Shown here piece by piece: positions 1 through 7,569 of a stretch of DNA of 9,019 nucleotides. The notes beneath the pieces were generated by a model, which did no database searches, was not told the origin of the DNA, and saw only the letters and a program-made list of their open reading frames with translations. Positions within the stretch are counted from its first letter, which is position 1; each line of letters starts with the position of its first letter. The stretch is from Gammaproteobacteria bacterium. GTDB taxonomy: Bacteria > Pseudomonadota > Gammaproteobacteria > Pseudomonadales > Pseudohongiellaceae. A program made the translations under genes and the position numbers. Location of the stretch: assembly GCA_003451715.1 (NCBI GenBank), contig DMJN01000176.1:1-9019 (forward strand), in the 5' to 3' direction.

Positions 1-1256
1 TCCACGATTACCGAGCTTTCCAGCGCCATGCGCGTATTTATCTGCCAGTTATGCACGGCGAATGTCTCGTAGCGCATTTCCTCTACGCTTGAACCGCTAT
101 TATCGATCGCCACTGGCACCAGGTTGCCGTAGGAAGGCGAGGGAGTACCGGCTATATCAAGACCCATGCGCAGGTCGGAGTCGCGAATAGTTTCAGCACC
201 TTCTATACCCAATTCCACACCCTGGGCATCATCGATGTTCCAGGTGTAGGAGGTACGGGCGATGCGCTCTCTATCCCGGCCATAATTGTCCAGGAACAGA
301 TTTGGCTCCTCAGCAGTATTCTCCACATCGAATCGATTACGGGTGAACTGAAACTCGCGATCATTGACGATGAATAGAAAGCGGAATTTGCCACCGTTGT
401 TGAAGGCATACTCATAGTCGCCGCCGATTTCCCAGTTGGTTTGCTCGCTGTTATTGTCTTCAGACTGGATTTGCAGCTCAGCATCTTCCAGGTCATGGAT
501 TTCCCGATATGTATCCGAAGGCGTATTGCCCCGATCCTCGTAGAGCGCATTCAGCTGAATAACACTCTTTTCCAGCTGATACCCCAGATTTGTGCTGATC
601 TGATATTGGGTTTCATCACGAGTTCGTTCTTCACGACGATGCTCGATCAGATTGCTGTCGGGATCGTAACTGAATTCCCTGGCCTCGCTGGCACGATAGC
701 GAGGATCGGCTCCGACGTTAAACACGTAGTTGAAATCTCCAGACTGACCGGAGATCGATGCCTGCCCGCCTGGATCCGTGGTGCCATCGCGGAGCTGTTT
801 GGCCTCCAACTCGACCGTGGTGTTGGAGCGGGAGGGCAGATCCAGCAGTACGACGTTGACTACCTGGCCTCCGCCTCGAATATCGAGCTCTTCAGACGTG
901 CCACGGATGATCTCGATGTAATCCACCTGATCGGCAGAAATCCGATTCAGCTGATTGCGCCCTTCATTGCTCTTGCCTGTAATTCGCTGACCGTTGATCA
1001 GCACTTCGCCTTCGCCAGATCCCAACCCGCGGCCGCCGCCGCCACCTCTCAGTGCCAGCCCAATACCGGGAATCCGGTTCAGCATATCGTTGGCAGAGAC
1101 GGGCCGGTATTCGGCGAAGTAATCCGCCGTGTACACCACGGTTGACTGGTCTGAAGGATCTTCCGGGATAATGAGTTGTGCGTGGGTAATCCCTATAGGT
1201 AGCAGTATCAGTGCCGCCATTACTGGAATTGCAAAAATGTAAAATCTATTACTCAT
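1..1256 (-). CDS. TonB-dependent outer-membrane receptor, N-terminal part (C-terminus cut by window edge)
   Basis: The reverse strand is open from ATG at 1256 to the left edge, giving 418 codons with no stop; the C-terminal barrel lies outside. Residues 1-26 form a signal peptide (hydrophobic core about 6-22, probable cleavage after THA). A TonB-box-like stretch, TVVYTA, lies at about 39-44. A plug domain follows at about 45-138, with VSANDMLNRIPGI, a five-glycine run at 71-75, EVLINGQRITG, and DYIEIIRGT at the position of the usual plug motif. From about 145 the sequence alternates polar and hydrophobic residues, as in barrel strands. Such receptors import a ligand across the outer membrane using TonB-ExbBD energy; the ligand cannot be read here. 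An in-frame ATG at 1298 would add 14 residues. I chose 1256 because it gives the cleaner signal peptide, although neither start has a good Shine-Dalgarno. It is divergent from the ABC genes. Confidence 0.9.
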   Translation of the reverse strand, partial: MSNRFYIFAIPVMAALILLPIGITHAQLIIPEDPSDQSTVVYTADYFAEYRPVSANDMLNRIPGIGLALRGGGGGRGLGSGEGEVLINGQRITGKSNEGRNQLNRISADQVDYIEIIRGTSEELDIRGGGQVVNVVLLDLPSRSNTTVELEAKQLRDGTTDPGGQASISGQSGDFNYVFNVGADPRYRASEAREFSYDPDSNLIEHRREERTRDETQYQISTNLGYQLEKSVIQLNALYEDRGNTPSDTYREIHDLEDAELQIQSEDNNSEQTNWEIGGDYEYAFNNGGKFRFLFIVNDREFQFTRNRFDVENTAEEPNLFLDNYGRDRERIARTSYTWNIDDAQGVELGIEGAETIRDSDLRMGLDIAGTPSPSYGNLVPVAIDNSGSSVEEMRYETFAVHNWQINTRMALESSVIV

Positions 1257-1324
1257 CAGCAGGGCAGACTGTCGTCCCGATTCATGGCAAATCAGCATTT
1301 GGTTTAATCAAACTGGGAATTGGG

Positions 1325-1353
1325 ATTGTACCGTTTTATGGTTTCTCAGTCAG
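1325..1353 (-). promoter_or_regulatory. Candidate sigma70 promoter for the TonB receptor gene
   Basis: On the reverse strand, CTGACT (1353-1348, 4 of 6 matches to the -35 consensus) is followed after 17 bases by TACAAT (1330-1325, 5 of 6 matches to the -10 consensus). Transcription would start near 1318 and give a leader of about 60 bases before the ATG at 1256. This was judged by eye only. Confidence 0.4.
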
Positions 1354-1484
1354 TGACAAATTGTAGGAAATAGCTAAAGAATTCCGTTAGTTGCAGATTT
1401 TGAGGCTGTCTGACCCGGATAGCCTGGATTTTCAGTCACCGGAATGAGTGAATCCGGATATTTTCTTCACTACTCTGGTAACAA

Positions 1485-1506
1485 TTAACGGCAAGATACG
1501 CGTTAA
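1485..1506. repeat. Inverted repeat TTAACG / CGTTAA
   Basis: TTAACG (1485-1490) and its exact reverse complement CGTTAA (1501-1506) are separated by 10 bases. No T-tract follows, so an operator-like site is more natural than a terminator. A 6-base arm can occur by chance in a region this size. Confidence 0.35.
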
Positions 1507-1538
1507 GGTGAAGAGGGTGCCGGGTATCATCATTCGGT

Positions 1539-1566
1539 AGTTTAGCGTGATAGGGATTGCTAAACT
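1539..1566. repeat. Perfect 8-base inverted repeat, operator candidate upstream of the ABC genes
   Basis: AGTTTAGC (1539-1546) and GCTAAACT (1559-1566) are exact reverse complements around a 12-base centre. The site lies 92 bases upstream of the ABC ATPase start and just downstream of a weak -10-like TATCAT at 1525-1530. It lacks a T-tract, so I read it as a possible binding site for a dimeric regulator or an mRNA leader hairpin. The protein that would bind it is unknown. Confidence 0.5.
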
Positions 1567-1645
1567 GAAAGCCAGTACTCCCGATTCGGTCCACATCAAA
1601 CGATAACAAGCGGGCACGCGGCTCCTGCTCCAGGACAGCGTGTGG

Positions 1646-1651
1646 AAGGGA
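1646..1651 (+). promoter_or_regulatory. Ribosome binding site that fixes the ABC ATPase start
   Basis: AAGGGA lies 6 bases before ATG 1658. An in-frame GTG at 1640 overlaps the approach to this site and has no Shine-Dalgarno of its own, so ATG 1658 is the better start. Confidence 0.75.
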
Positions 1652-1657
1652 ACAGTT

Positions 1658-2542
1658 ATGTTGACAATCAAAGATTTGAGCAAGACCTACAGCAATGGTG
1701 TGCAGGCGCTGGCGGGTGTCAGCCTCGATATCGCCGAAGGCATGTTTGGCCTGCTGGGTCCGAATGGCGCCGGTAAGTCTACCCTGATGCGCACCCTGGC
1801 GACGCTGCAGGATGCCGATACAGGCACGGCGTTTCTAAACGATATCGATATTCTCAACGAAAAAGAGCAGCTGCGTCAGGTGCTTGGATACCTGCCACAG
1901 GAGTTTGGTACTTATCCGCGCATCTCGGCAACACGGATGTTGGACCATTTTGCGGTACTGAAGGGGATCATCGACAGGGGAGAGCGCAGGGAACTGGTAG
2001 ACCATCTGCTGAATGAGGTGAATCTGTGGGATGCACGCAAGACTGCGGTGAGTACCTATTCTGGTGGCATGAAGCAGCGCTTCGGGATTGCTCAGGCACT
2101 GATAGGTGATCCGCAGTTGGTCATTGTGGACGAGCCGACAGCCGGTCTCGATCCTGAAGAGCGTCGTCGCTTTCACAATCTGTTGGCGGACATTGGCTCG
2201 GGTACAGTGGTGATTCTCTCGACACACATCGTCGATGATGTCAGTGACCTGTGCTCTGACATGGCGATCATGGGAGATGGCAATATCCTCATGAAGGGGC
2301 GACCGGACGAGGTCATCATGAGACTGGAAGGATCGATTTATAGCAAGATTATCGAACGGGCCGATCTTGCAGAGTACGAATCCAAGTACCGGGTGTTGTT
2401 CTCAACTCTGGTTGGTGGCAGAACCAAAATTCATGTTGTGAGTGATGCAAATCCGGGCGATGGTTTCGAAGCCAGTGCTGCCAGTCTTGAAGATGTTTAC
2501 TTCTCTACGCTTAATGATCACAAAATTAGCATAGCGGCTTAA
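1658..2542 (+). CDS. ABC transporter ATP-binding protein (ABC-2 type), partner of the downstream permease-peptidase
   Basis: This 294-residue cytoplasmic ATPase hydrolyses ATP to drive the adjoining membrane protein. All nucleotide-binding motifs are present: Walker A GPNGAGKS at 34-41, Q-loop glutamine 81 in YLPQE, signature YSGGMKQR at 134-141, Walker B LVIVDE at 154-159 with catalytic Glu159, D-loop GLD at 163-165, and switch His190 in STHIVDD. The tail from about 210 to 294 is a small accessory domain of the kind seen in ABC-2 exporter ATPases. The length is normal for a single-domain subunit, which would work as a homodimer. The permease gene starts 34 bases after the stop, implying one operon. 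I chose the ATG because of the AAGGGA site before it. The transport substrate and direction cannot be read from the ATPase. Confidence 0.95.
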   Translation: MLTIKDLSKTYSNGVQALAGVSLDIAEGMFGLLGPNGAGKSTLMRTLATLQDADTGTAFLNDIDILNEKEQLRQVLGYLPQEFGTYPRISATRMLDHFAVLKGIIDRGERRELVDHLLNEVNLWDARKTAVSTYSGGMKQRFGIAQALIGDPQLVIVDEPTAGLDPEERRRFHNLLADIGSGTVVILSTHIVDDVSDLCSDMAIMGDGNILMKGRPDEVIMRLEGSIYSKIIERADLAEYESKYRVLFSTLVGGRTKIHVVSDANPGDGFEASAASLEDVYFSTLNDHKISIAA

Positions 2543-2576
2543 ATAAGCAACCAGATATACAGGAGTTTGTACGCAC

Positions 2577-5500
2577 ATGTTTGCCCATATCCTTCGCTTT
2601 GAGATGAGCTACCATGCCAGGCAACCGCTGGTCTATGTCATATCAGCGGTGTTGTTTTTTCTGAGTTTTCTCGCCACGGTCTCTGACAATGTCAGCCTCG
2701 GTGGCACCATTACTAACGTCAATATTAATTCTCCGTTTAATGTGACCGTTGTACTGGCCAGCATTAGTCTTTTTGCTGCGATGATCGCCGGTGTGGCTTA
2801 TGCTTCGAGCCCGATACTCAGGGATTTCGATCAGAATGTCGCCGAGTTGTTCTTCACCACTCATGTCAGCAAATTTGATTACCTGATAGGTCGTTTCTGC
2901 GGCGCTATTGTGTACTGCTTTATTGTCTATCTCGCGGGCGCTCTGGGGATTTTTCTCGGTGAATTAATGCCCTGGCTGGATCCGGAACGGCTCGGGCCGA
3001 TGCGCCTCGATGCTTACTGGTTTGTGACCTGGGCGATTGCTATTCCCAACATGTTAATGATTGCCACACTGGCGTTTCTTATCGCTACGCTTACCAGCAG
3101 TCTGATGGCTAGTTATGTCGCGCTGCTGCTGGTGTTGGTAATCAGCTCGGTTATCACTTCGCTGGTTGATCCGGAGGATATTGCGCTACTTAGCTTGCTG
3201 GATCCCTTCGGGCAGGTAGCGCTGTCAGATATAACCCGCTACTGGACGCCGTTTGAAATGAACGAGCTGGTCATCCCGATGGAGGGTAATCTGCTTTATA
3301 ACCGGTTGATAGTGGGGGTATTAACGGTACTGTTTATTGCGCTGGCCTACCGCTTTTTTCCATTCTCCATGGATTTTGTATCTAATCGTAGCAGTTGGTT
3401 GAAGCGCTTCAGGCGCTCGCCGAAGAAAAAACCGGAAACAGCCGTGCCGGCTGCGAGCACTTCACAGCCAGCTGTTGGCAAGCAGTTCGAATTCCGCTCC
3501 CAGCTCGTTCAATTTGTGTCGCTGCTTCGAATCGAATTTCACAACATCATCATCGGCAAGGTATTTCTGGTGGCGGCATTGCTGGGCATGTTTCAGGTGG
3601 GTGCCACTGCCTTCCTCGGATTGAACGGCCTGTTCGGCACCGAAGTCTACCCAACTACATCGGCGATGCTGCTGATTATCAACAGCGCCTATAGTATTTC
3701 ACTCATTGTGGTGCTGGTCTTCTACTCTTCGGATTTGCTGGTAAGGGATAGGAACGTCGGTGTGTCCGAAATGCTCGATTCCATGCCCTATCCTAACTGG
3801 GTCATCATCGGTGCCAAGCTGGCAGGATTGATGCTGGTCATTGTGATTATGTTGCTGGCAGCGATTTTAGCGGCGGTTCTGGTTCAGATTATGAAGGGGT
3901 ACTACAGCTTCGATTTCTTACAGTATTTCTTCGGCTTGTTCTCTTTCTTCCAGTTTCCGATCTGGTTCACCTGTGTGTTGGCCGTGCTTACTCAGGTTAT
4001 TACCGGCAATCGTTACCTCGGGATGTTTGTCGTGGTGATGTATTTCGCTGCTACACTGTTTTTGCCCCAGCTGGGATTCGATCATAACCTTTATCTGTTT
4101 GCCACACCGCAAATATCCTATTCCGTTTTTACCGGTTTCGGGCCTAACCTGAGCGCCTTCGTCTGGTACTCGATTTACTGGACCCTGTTTTGTGCACTGT
4201 TGCTTATAGTCACCCATCTGATGTGGCAGCGTGGCAGTGAGCTTAAGGGTCGCTTTCGATGGAAAAATATCAAGCCACGCTTCACAACTCCCGTAGCAGC
4301 CGCTGCCGCGATTTGCCTGTTGGCATTCGCCGGCACCGGGCGGTTCATCTATTACAACACCAATGTGCTGAATATGAAGCGCAGCAACCTCGATGTTGAA
4401 GAAGGCTTCGCCGATTATGAGAAAGCCTACAAGCAGTACGAAGACCGGGAATTCCCGGATATCGTCGGGATGTACGCCGAAGTCGATATTTTCCCTGAGG
4501 AGAAGGAAGCCCATATCGAAGGCAGCTACACAGTACAAAACAATTACCAGTCTGCTATACCGGAACTGCATTTTACCGTTACACCAAATCTTACCATCGA
4601 GAAGTTGGATATCCCGAATTCAGAACTAATCTATGCGGATGAAGAGCTCGGCTATTACATTTACGAACTCAACCAGGCAATGCAGCCCGGCGAATCCTTC
4701 GATGTAGATTTTACCATCGACTGGTTGACACCCGGATTCGTAAATAACGGCCCAAACACGCGCCTGTTAAGCAGTGGTACTTTTTTCAATAACTTCGAAG
4801 CGTTTCCAATACCGGGTTACAATAAGCGAGTCGAGTTGCTGGATAATAATCGCCGCCGTCGCTATGACCTGCCACCGGCGGAGCGCGCTGCCAACATCGA
4901 TGACGAGACGCAATGGGATACCGGCCTGGCAACCCGTATGCGAGCCAGTTATGAAGCCATCGTCAGCACCAGTAGCAATCAGATCGCCGTGACATCAGGG
5001 TATCTGGAGCGAGAATGGGAAGAGAACGGGCGTCGTTATTTCCACTACAAGATGGATCAGCCGATCTGGCCTTTTGTCCCCTTCCTCTCGGCAGATTATG
5101 AGATGAAGAGTGATAAATGGAACGATGTCGATCTCGAGGTCTATTACAAGCACGAAGTTAACGTAGATAGAATGTTAGAAGCTTCGAAGCGATCCCTCGA
5201 TTACTTTTCGGCTAATTTCAGTCCGTACCAGTATCGACAATACCGTATCTTTGAATTCCCCCAGCAACGCGGCATCTTTGCGCAGTCATTCCCCAATACC
5301 ATTCCTTTCTCCGAAGCGATCGGATTCGTAGCCGACATCCGCGATCCTGAAGCGATCGACTACGTCTTCTATGTAACTGCACATGAGCTCGCTCACCAGT
5401 GGTGGGCTCACCAGGTTATCGGTGCCAATGTGCAGGGTGGGGCAGTATTGACGGAGACCTTGTCGCAATACTCGGCACTGATGGTCATGGAGAAAGAATA

Positions 5501-6170
5501 TGGTGCCGCTCACATGCAACGATTTCTGAAGTATGAGCTCGACAACTATCTGAACAGTCGCGGTGCCGAAGTTTTGGAGGAGTTGCCGTTGATGTTGGTG
5601 GAGGATCAGGGGTATATCCATTACCGCAAGGGCAGCCTGGTTCTGTATGCCCTCAAGGATTATCTCGGTGAAGATACGGTCAATCGCATTCTAAGAGAGT
5701 TTATCGACGAATGGGGATTCAAGGGCCCTCCCTATCCAACTACCCGTCACCTGCTCGCCAAGATCCGCGAGCATACACCGGCTGAATACCAGTCCTTAAT
5801 CACGGACTTGTTTGAGAAGATCGTGCTCTTCGATCTGCGGGCCGAAGACAGTCATTACACTGAGTTATCCGACGGTCGATTCGAGGTAACAATCAACACC
5901 TTTGCCAGCAAATTCGAAGCTGATGGTCAGGGTGAAGAGACTCAGGTAAACATGGATGCATTAATCGATATCGCCGTGCTCGGCGAGGAAGATGAGGAGA
6001 CCAGGGTGCCGCAGATCATCCATATCGAGAAACAGCGAGTCGATTCAGAGAATCAGGCATTTACCTTCATTGTAGATAGCAGGCCGGTCTCGGTGGGTAT
6101 CGATCCATTGAATAAATTGATAGATAGAAATCCGGAAGATAACACCACGAGCATCGAAGAGCTTAACTAG
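2577..6170 (+). CDS. ABC-2 type permease (two halves) fused to a periplasmic M1-family metallopeptidase domain
   Basis: This 1,197-residue inner-membrane protein starts after AGGAG (2561-2565, 11 bases before ATG). Two permease halves each show about six hydrophobic segments: roughly 18-35, 57-77, 102-128, 148-170, 175-196 and 243-262, then 328-348, 362-385, 408-438, 450-473, 479-497 and 528-548. They are joined by a basic linker (271-285). A thirteenth segment (about 572-590) should carry the rest into the periplasm. Residues about 625-830 resemble the N-terminal beta domain of M1 peptidases. The catalytic domain has HELAH at 936-940 and Glu960 in LTETLSQYS as zinc ligands, catalytic Glu937, and Tyr1016 in YRKG as the likely transition-state tyrosine. 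The HEXXH-to-Glu spacing is 19 rather than the classical 18, and no GxMEN motif is seen; FAQSFPNTIPFSE (901-913) takes its place. From memory, annotated permease/M1 fusions share these traits. Peptidase substrate and transported cargo are unknown. Confidence 0.93.
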   Translation: MFAHILRFEMSYHARQPLVYVISAVLFFLSFLATVSDNVSLGGTITNVNINSPFNVTVVLASISLFAAMIAGVAYASSPILRDFDQNVAELFFTTHVSKFDYLIGRFCGAIVYCFIVYLAGALGIFLGELMPWLDPERLGPMRLDAYWFVTWAIAIPNMLMIATLAFLIATLTSSLMASYVALLLVLVISSVITSLVDPEDIALLSLLDPFGQVALSDITRYWTPFEMNELVIPMEGNLLYNRLIVGVLTVLFIALAYRFFPFSMDFVSNRSSWLKRFRRSPKKKPETAVPAASTSQPAVGKQFEFRSQLVQFVSLLRIEFHNIIIGKVFLVAALLGMFQVGATAFLGLNGLFGTEVYPTTSAMLLIINSAYSISLIVVLVFYSSDLLVRDRNVGVSEMLDSMPYPNWVIIGAKLAGLMLVIVIMLLAAILAAVLVQIMKGYYSFDFLQYFFGLFSFFQFPIWFTCVLAVLTQVITGNRYLGMFVVVMYFAATLFLPQLGFDHNLYLFATPQISYSVFTGFGPNLSAFVWYSIYWTLFCALLLIVTHLMWQRGSELKGRFRWKNIKPRFTTPVAAAAAICLLAFAGTGRFIYYNTNVLNMKRSNLDVEEGFADYEKAYKQYEDREFPDIVGMYAEVDIFPEEKEAHIEGSYTVQNNYQSAIPELHFTVTPNLTIEKLDIPNSELIYADEELGYYIYELNQAMQPGESFDVDFTIDWLTPGFVNNGPNTRLLSSGTFFNNFEAFPIPGYNKRVELLDNNRRRRYDLPPAERAANIDDETQWDTGLATRMRASYEAIVSTSSNQIAVTSGYLEREWEENGRRYFHYKMDQPIWPFVPFLSADYEMKSDKWNDVDLEVYYKHEVNVDRMLEASKRSLDYFSANFSPYQYRQYRIFEFPQQRGIFAQSFPNTIPFSEAIGFVADIRDPEAIDYVFYVTAHELAHQWWAHQVIGANVQGGAVLTETLSQYSALMVMEKEYGAAHMQRFLKYELDNYLNSRGAEVLEELPLMLVEDQGYIHYRKGSLVLYALKDYLGEDTVNRILREFIDEWGFKGPPYPTTRHLLAKIREHTPAEYQSLITDLFEKIVLFDLRAEDSHYTELSDGRFEVTINTFASKFEADGQGEETQVNMDALIDIAVLGEEDEETRVPQIIHIEKQRVDSENQAFTFIVDSRPVSVGIDPLNKLIDRNPEDNTTSIEELN

Positions 6171-6265
6171 CAGACTAGATTGACGCCGGTGGAGATCCTT
6201 AGCCTTATGCAAATCTCATCAGCGTTGACGTGCTGTTTCAGTTAGCGGTACAAACTGCATTCAGT
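6171..6265 (+). promoter_or_regulatory. Intergenic gap with a candidate promoter (TTGACG, 18 bases, TACAAA) ahead of the lipase-like gene
   Basis: TTGACG at 6225-6230 matches the -35 consensus at 5 of 6 bases. TACAAA at 6249-6254 matches the -10 consensus at 4 of 6, with an 18-base spacer. Transcription would begin near 6261, only about five bases before ATG 6266, giving an almost leaderless message. That would fit the lack of a Shine-Dalgarno there. No terminator is visible after the permease stop, so read-through from the upstream operon is equally possible. Confidence 0.3.
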
Positions 6266-7498
6266 ATGAAGCTTAAAAAAATCCTCATCTTTGGGCTGGG
6301 TTCGGTGCTGCTGGCCATTCCAGCGATCTTGTTGATGTTCTATCGGGCTACCGGATCGTTTGAGCTTGCGGTGCCTGCTGAAATAACTGGAGAAGCATCT
6401 GGCGACCTGGTTGCAGTTACTCGCATCGGTAAGTATCCCACGGCTGCATTACGCTATGCCCTGAGCACTGTAGAACTGGATGACACGCCCGCCATCGACT
6501 ATGGCATCACGCTGTACCAATTGCTCTATCGAACCACACAGTTTGATGGCTCGCAGGTCATTGCATCTGGATTGTTAACGGTTCCCAATCGACCTCTATT
6601 GCCCAGCGTCATCGCTTATTTTCACGGGACCAATACCGATCGCAGCACGGCCCCGTCCCAGCCAGGCCTTGGAGAGGGATTGTTGGTATCTGCTGCGGCG
6701 GCCGGCAGCGGTCATGTGCTAATTGCCCCTGACTATATTGGGCTTGGAGAGAGTTATGAGTTACATCCTTATCTCTATACCGAGACCACCGTTTCCACTT
6801 CAATCGACATGCTGAAGGCGGCCCGGAGTTGGTTGCAACATCTGGGACATACCTGGCCTGAGGCATTCTTCCTGATGGGAGTTTCCCAGGGTGGACATGC
6901 CACTTTTGCGGTGCAGCGGGAGTTGGAGAAAACCAATAATCCGCTTTTCAAAGTAACTGCCACTGCGCCAATGGCGGGTCCTTTTCAAATTTTGAACATT
7001 GGATTTCCCCAGGCACTTACCGGAGAGACGGATTCACACGAACTCTATCTCGGGTATCTTACCAGCGCCTATGCTGCGATTTATGGACAGCCGCTAAACT
7101 CGATACTTATGGATGACTACGCCAGAGCTATTCCGCCGGTTTTCGATGGCGACACCAGTTCCGGAGCGCGAAGAGCTGCCTTGCCGGACTTGCCACGTGA
7201 TATGTTCCGCCCTGAATTCCTGGCGTTGTATGAAGCGGGCCAGCGAAACTGGTTTCTGGATGCGCTCGAAGAGAACAGTGTTTTTAACTGGACTCCTAAG
7301 GCTCCAGTTCGCCTGTACTACGGCGACAATGATGTGGATGTGCTACCACGTGAAGCGCTCGATGCGGCAACTACCATGGCTCGGCGCGGTGCCGATATCA
7401 CGGCGATCTCGCTTGGCGCGCTGGGCCATGATGAATCTTTTTTGAGCGCAATCCCGCAAGCCATTGTATGGTTCAGTGAGCTCGCATCCGCTCAATAA
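6266..7498 (+). CDS. Membrane-anchored or exported alpha/beta hydrolase, secretory-lipase-like serine esterase
   Basis: This 410-residue protein is a predicted serine hydrolase (ester or lipid cleavage; substrate unknown). Residues 2-5 are basic and 6-25 strongly hydrophobic, with no lipobox cysteine and no close signal-peptidase site, so an N-terminal anchor facing the periplasm is likeliest. The fold markers are in order: FHGTN at 119-123 (oxyanion region), APDYIGLGES at 154-163, nucleophile elbow GVSQGG at 205-210 with Ser207, candidate acid Asp356 in YGDNDVDV (Asp354 and Asp358 are alternatives), and His388 in LGHDES. The APDYIGLGES and GxSQGGHA combination is what I associate with bacterial relatives of secretory lipases. 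No start has a clear Shine-Dalgarno. ATG 6266 gives a compact basic-hydrophobic N-terminus, while GTG 6230 would add 12 residues and overlaps a candidate promoter. It lies 95 bases after the permease-peptidase gene, so it may be co-transcribed with it. Confidence 0.85.
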   Translation: MKLKKILIFGLGSVLLAIPAILLMFYRATGSFELAVPAEITGEASGDLVAVTRIGKYPTAALRYALSTVELDDTPAIDYGITLYQLLYRTTQFDGSQVIASGLLTVPNRPLLPSVIAYFHGTNTDRSTAPSQPGLGEGLLVSAAAAGSGHVLIAPDYIGLGESYELHPYLYTETTVSTSIDMLKAARSWLQHLGHTWPEAFFLMGVSQGGHATFAVQRELEKTNNPLFKVTATAPMAGPFQILNIGFPQALTGETDSHELYLGYLTSAYAAIYGQPLNSILMDDYARAIPPVFDGDTSSGARRAALPDLPRDMFRPEFLALYEAGQRNWFLDALEENSVFNWTPKAPVRLYYGDNDVDVLPREALDAATTMARRGADITAISLGALGHDESFLSAIPQAIVWFSELASAQ

Positions 7499-7530
7499 AT
7501 GAATTGTGGGGTATTGACTGCGGGGCATGC

Positions 7531-7548
7531 CAGCCATTAGCATGGCTG
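7531..7548 (+). terminator. Short hairpin after the lipase-like gene, possible weak terminator
   Basis: CAGCCAT (7531-7537) pairs perfectly with ATGGCTG (7542-7548) around a TAGC loop. Only a poor T-rich stretch follows (ATTATTT), so termination would be weak. It stands 33 bases past the stop at 7498. Confidence 0.35.
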
Positions 7549-7569
7549 CAATTATTTGAACGATTTCAC

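Larger units (their letters stand above)
1257..1657. other. Divergent intergenic region of about 400 bases without a convincing gene
   Basis: This region separates the receptor gene from the ABC ATPase gene. It holds the candidate receptor promoter (1325-1353) and two inverted repeats (1485-1506 and 1539-1566) nearer the ABC gene. The motif CCGGATA occurs twice (1415-1421 and 1454-1460), the second within the 8-base palindrome ATCCGGAT. The only promoter-like match for the ABC gene is weak: TTAAGG (1503-1508), 16 bases, TATCAT (1525-1530). An 83-codon open stretch on the reverse strand runs through part of the region but has no family features. Confidence 0.7.

Noticed and set aside
1021..1050. 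GC-rich GGC repeat coding the five-glycine run in the receptor as a simple-sequence repeat of interest
   Set aside because: It is short, in frame and lies in the plug domain, where glycine-rich loops are common.
441..1145. Long plus-strand open frame of 234 codons opposite the receptor
   Set aside because: It lies wholly antisense to a receptor frame with clear signal peptide and plug motifs, and its translation shows no family features.
1539..1566. The 8-base inverted repeat as a terminator
   Set aside because: It lies upstream of a gene, has an A/T-rich stem and no following T-tract on either strand.
1640..1660. GTG 1640 as the ABC ATPase start
   Set aside because: ATG 1658 has AAGGGA at an ideal distance and begins directly with the usual N-terminal strand of ABC ATPases; the GTG has no Shine-Dalgarno.
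1432..1683. Reverse-strand open frame of 83 codons covering part of the divergent intergenic region
   Set aside because: Its start lies inside the ABC ATPase gene, it has no clear ribosome binding site, and its translation shows no recognisable domain; it also overlaps both inverted repeats.
3918..4571. Reverse-strand open frame of 217 codons inside the permease-peptidase gene
   Set aside because: It is antisense to well-supported membrane-segment coding sequence and its translation has no coherent features.
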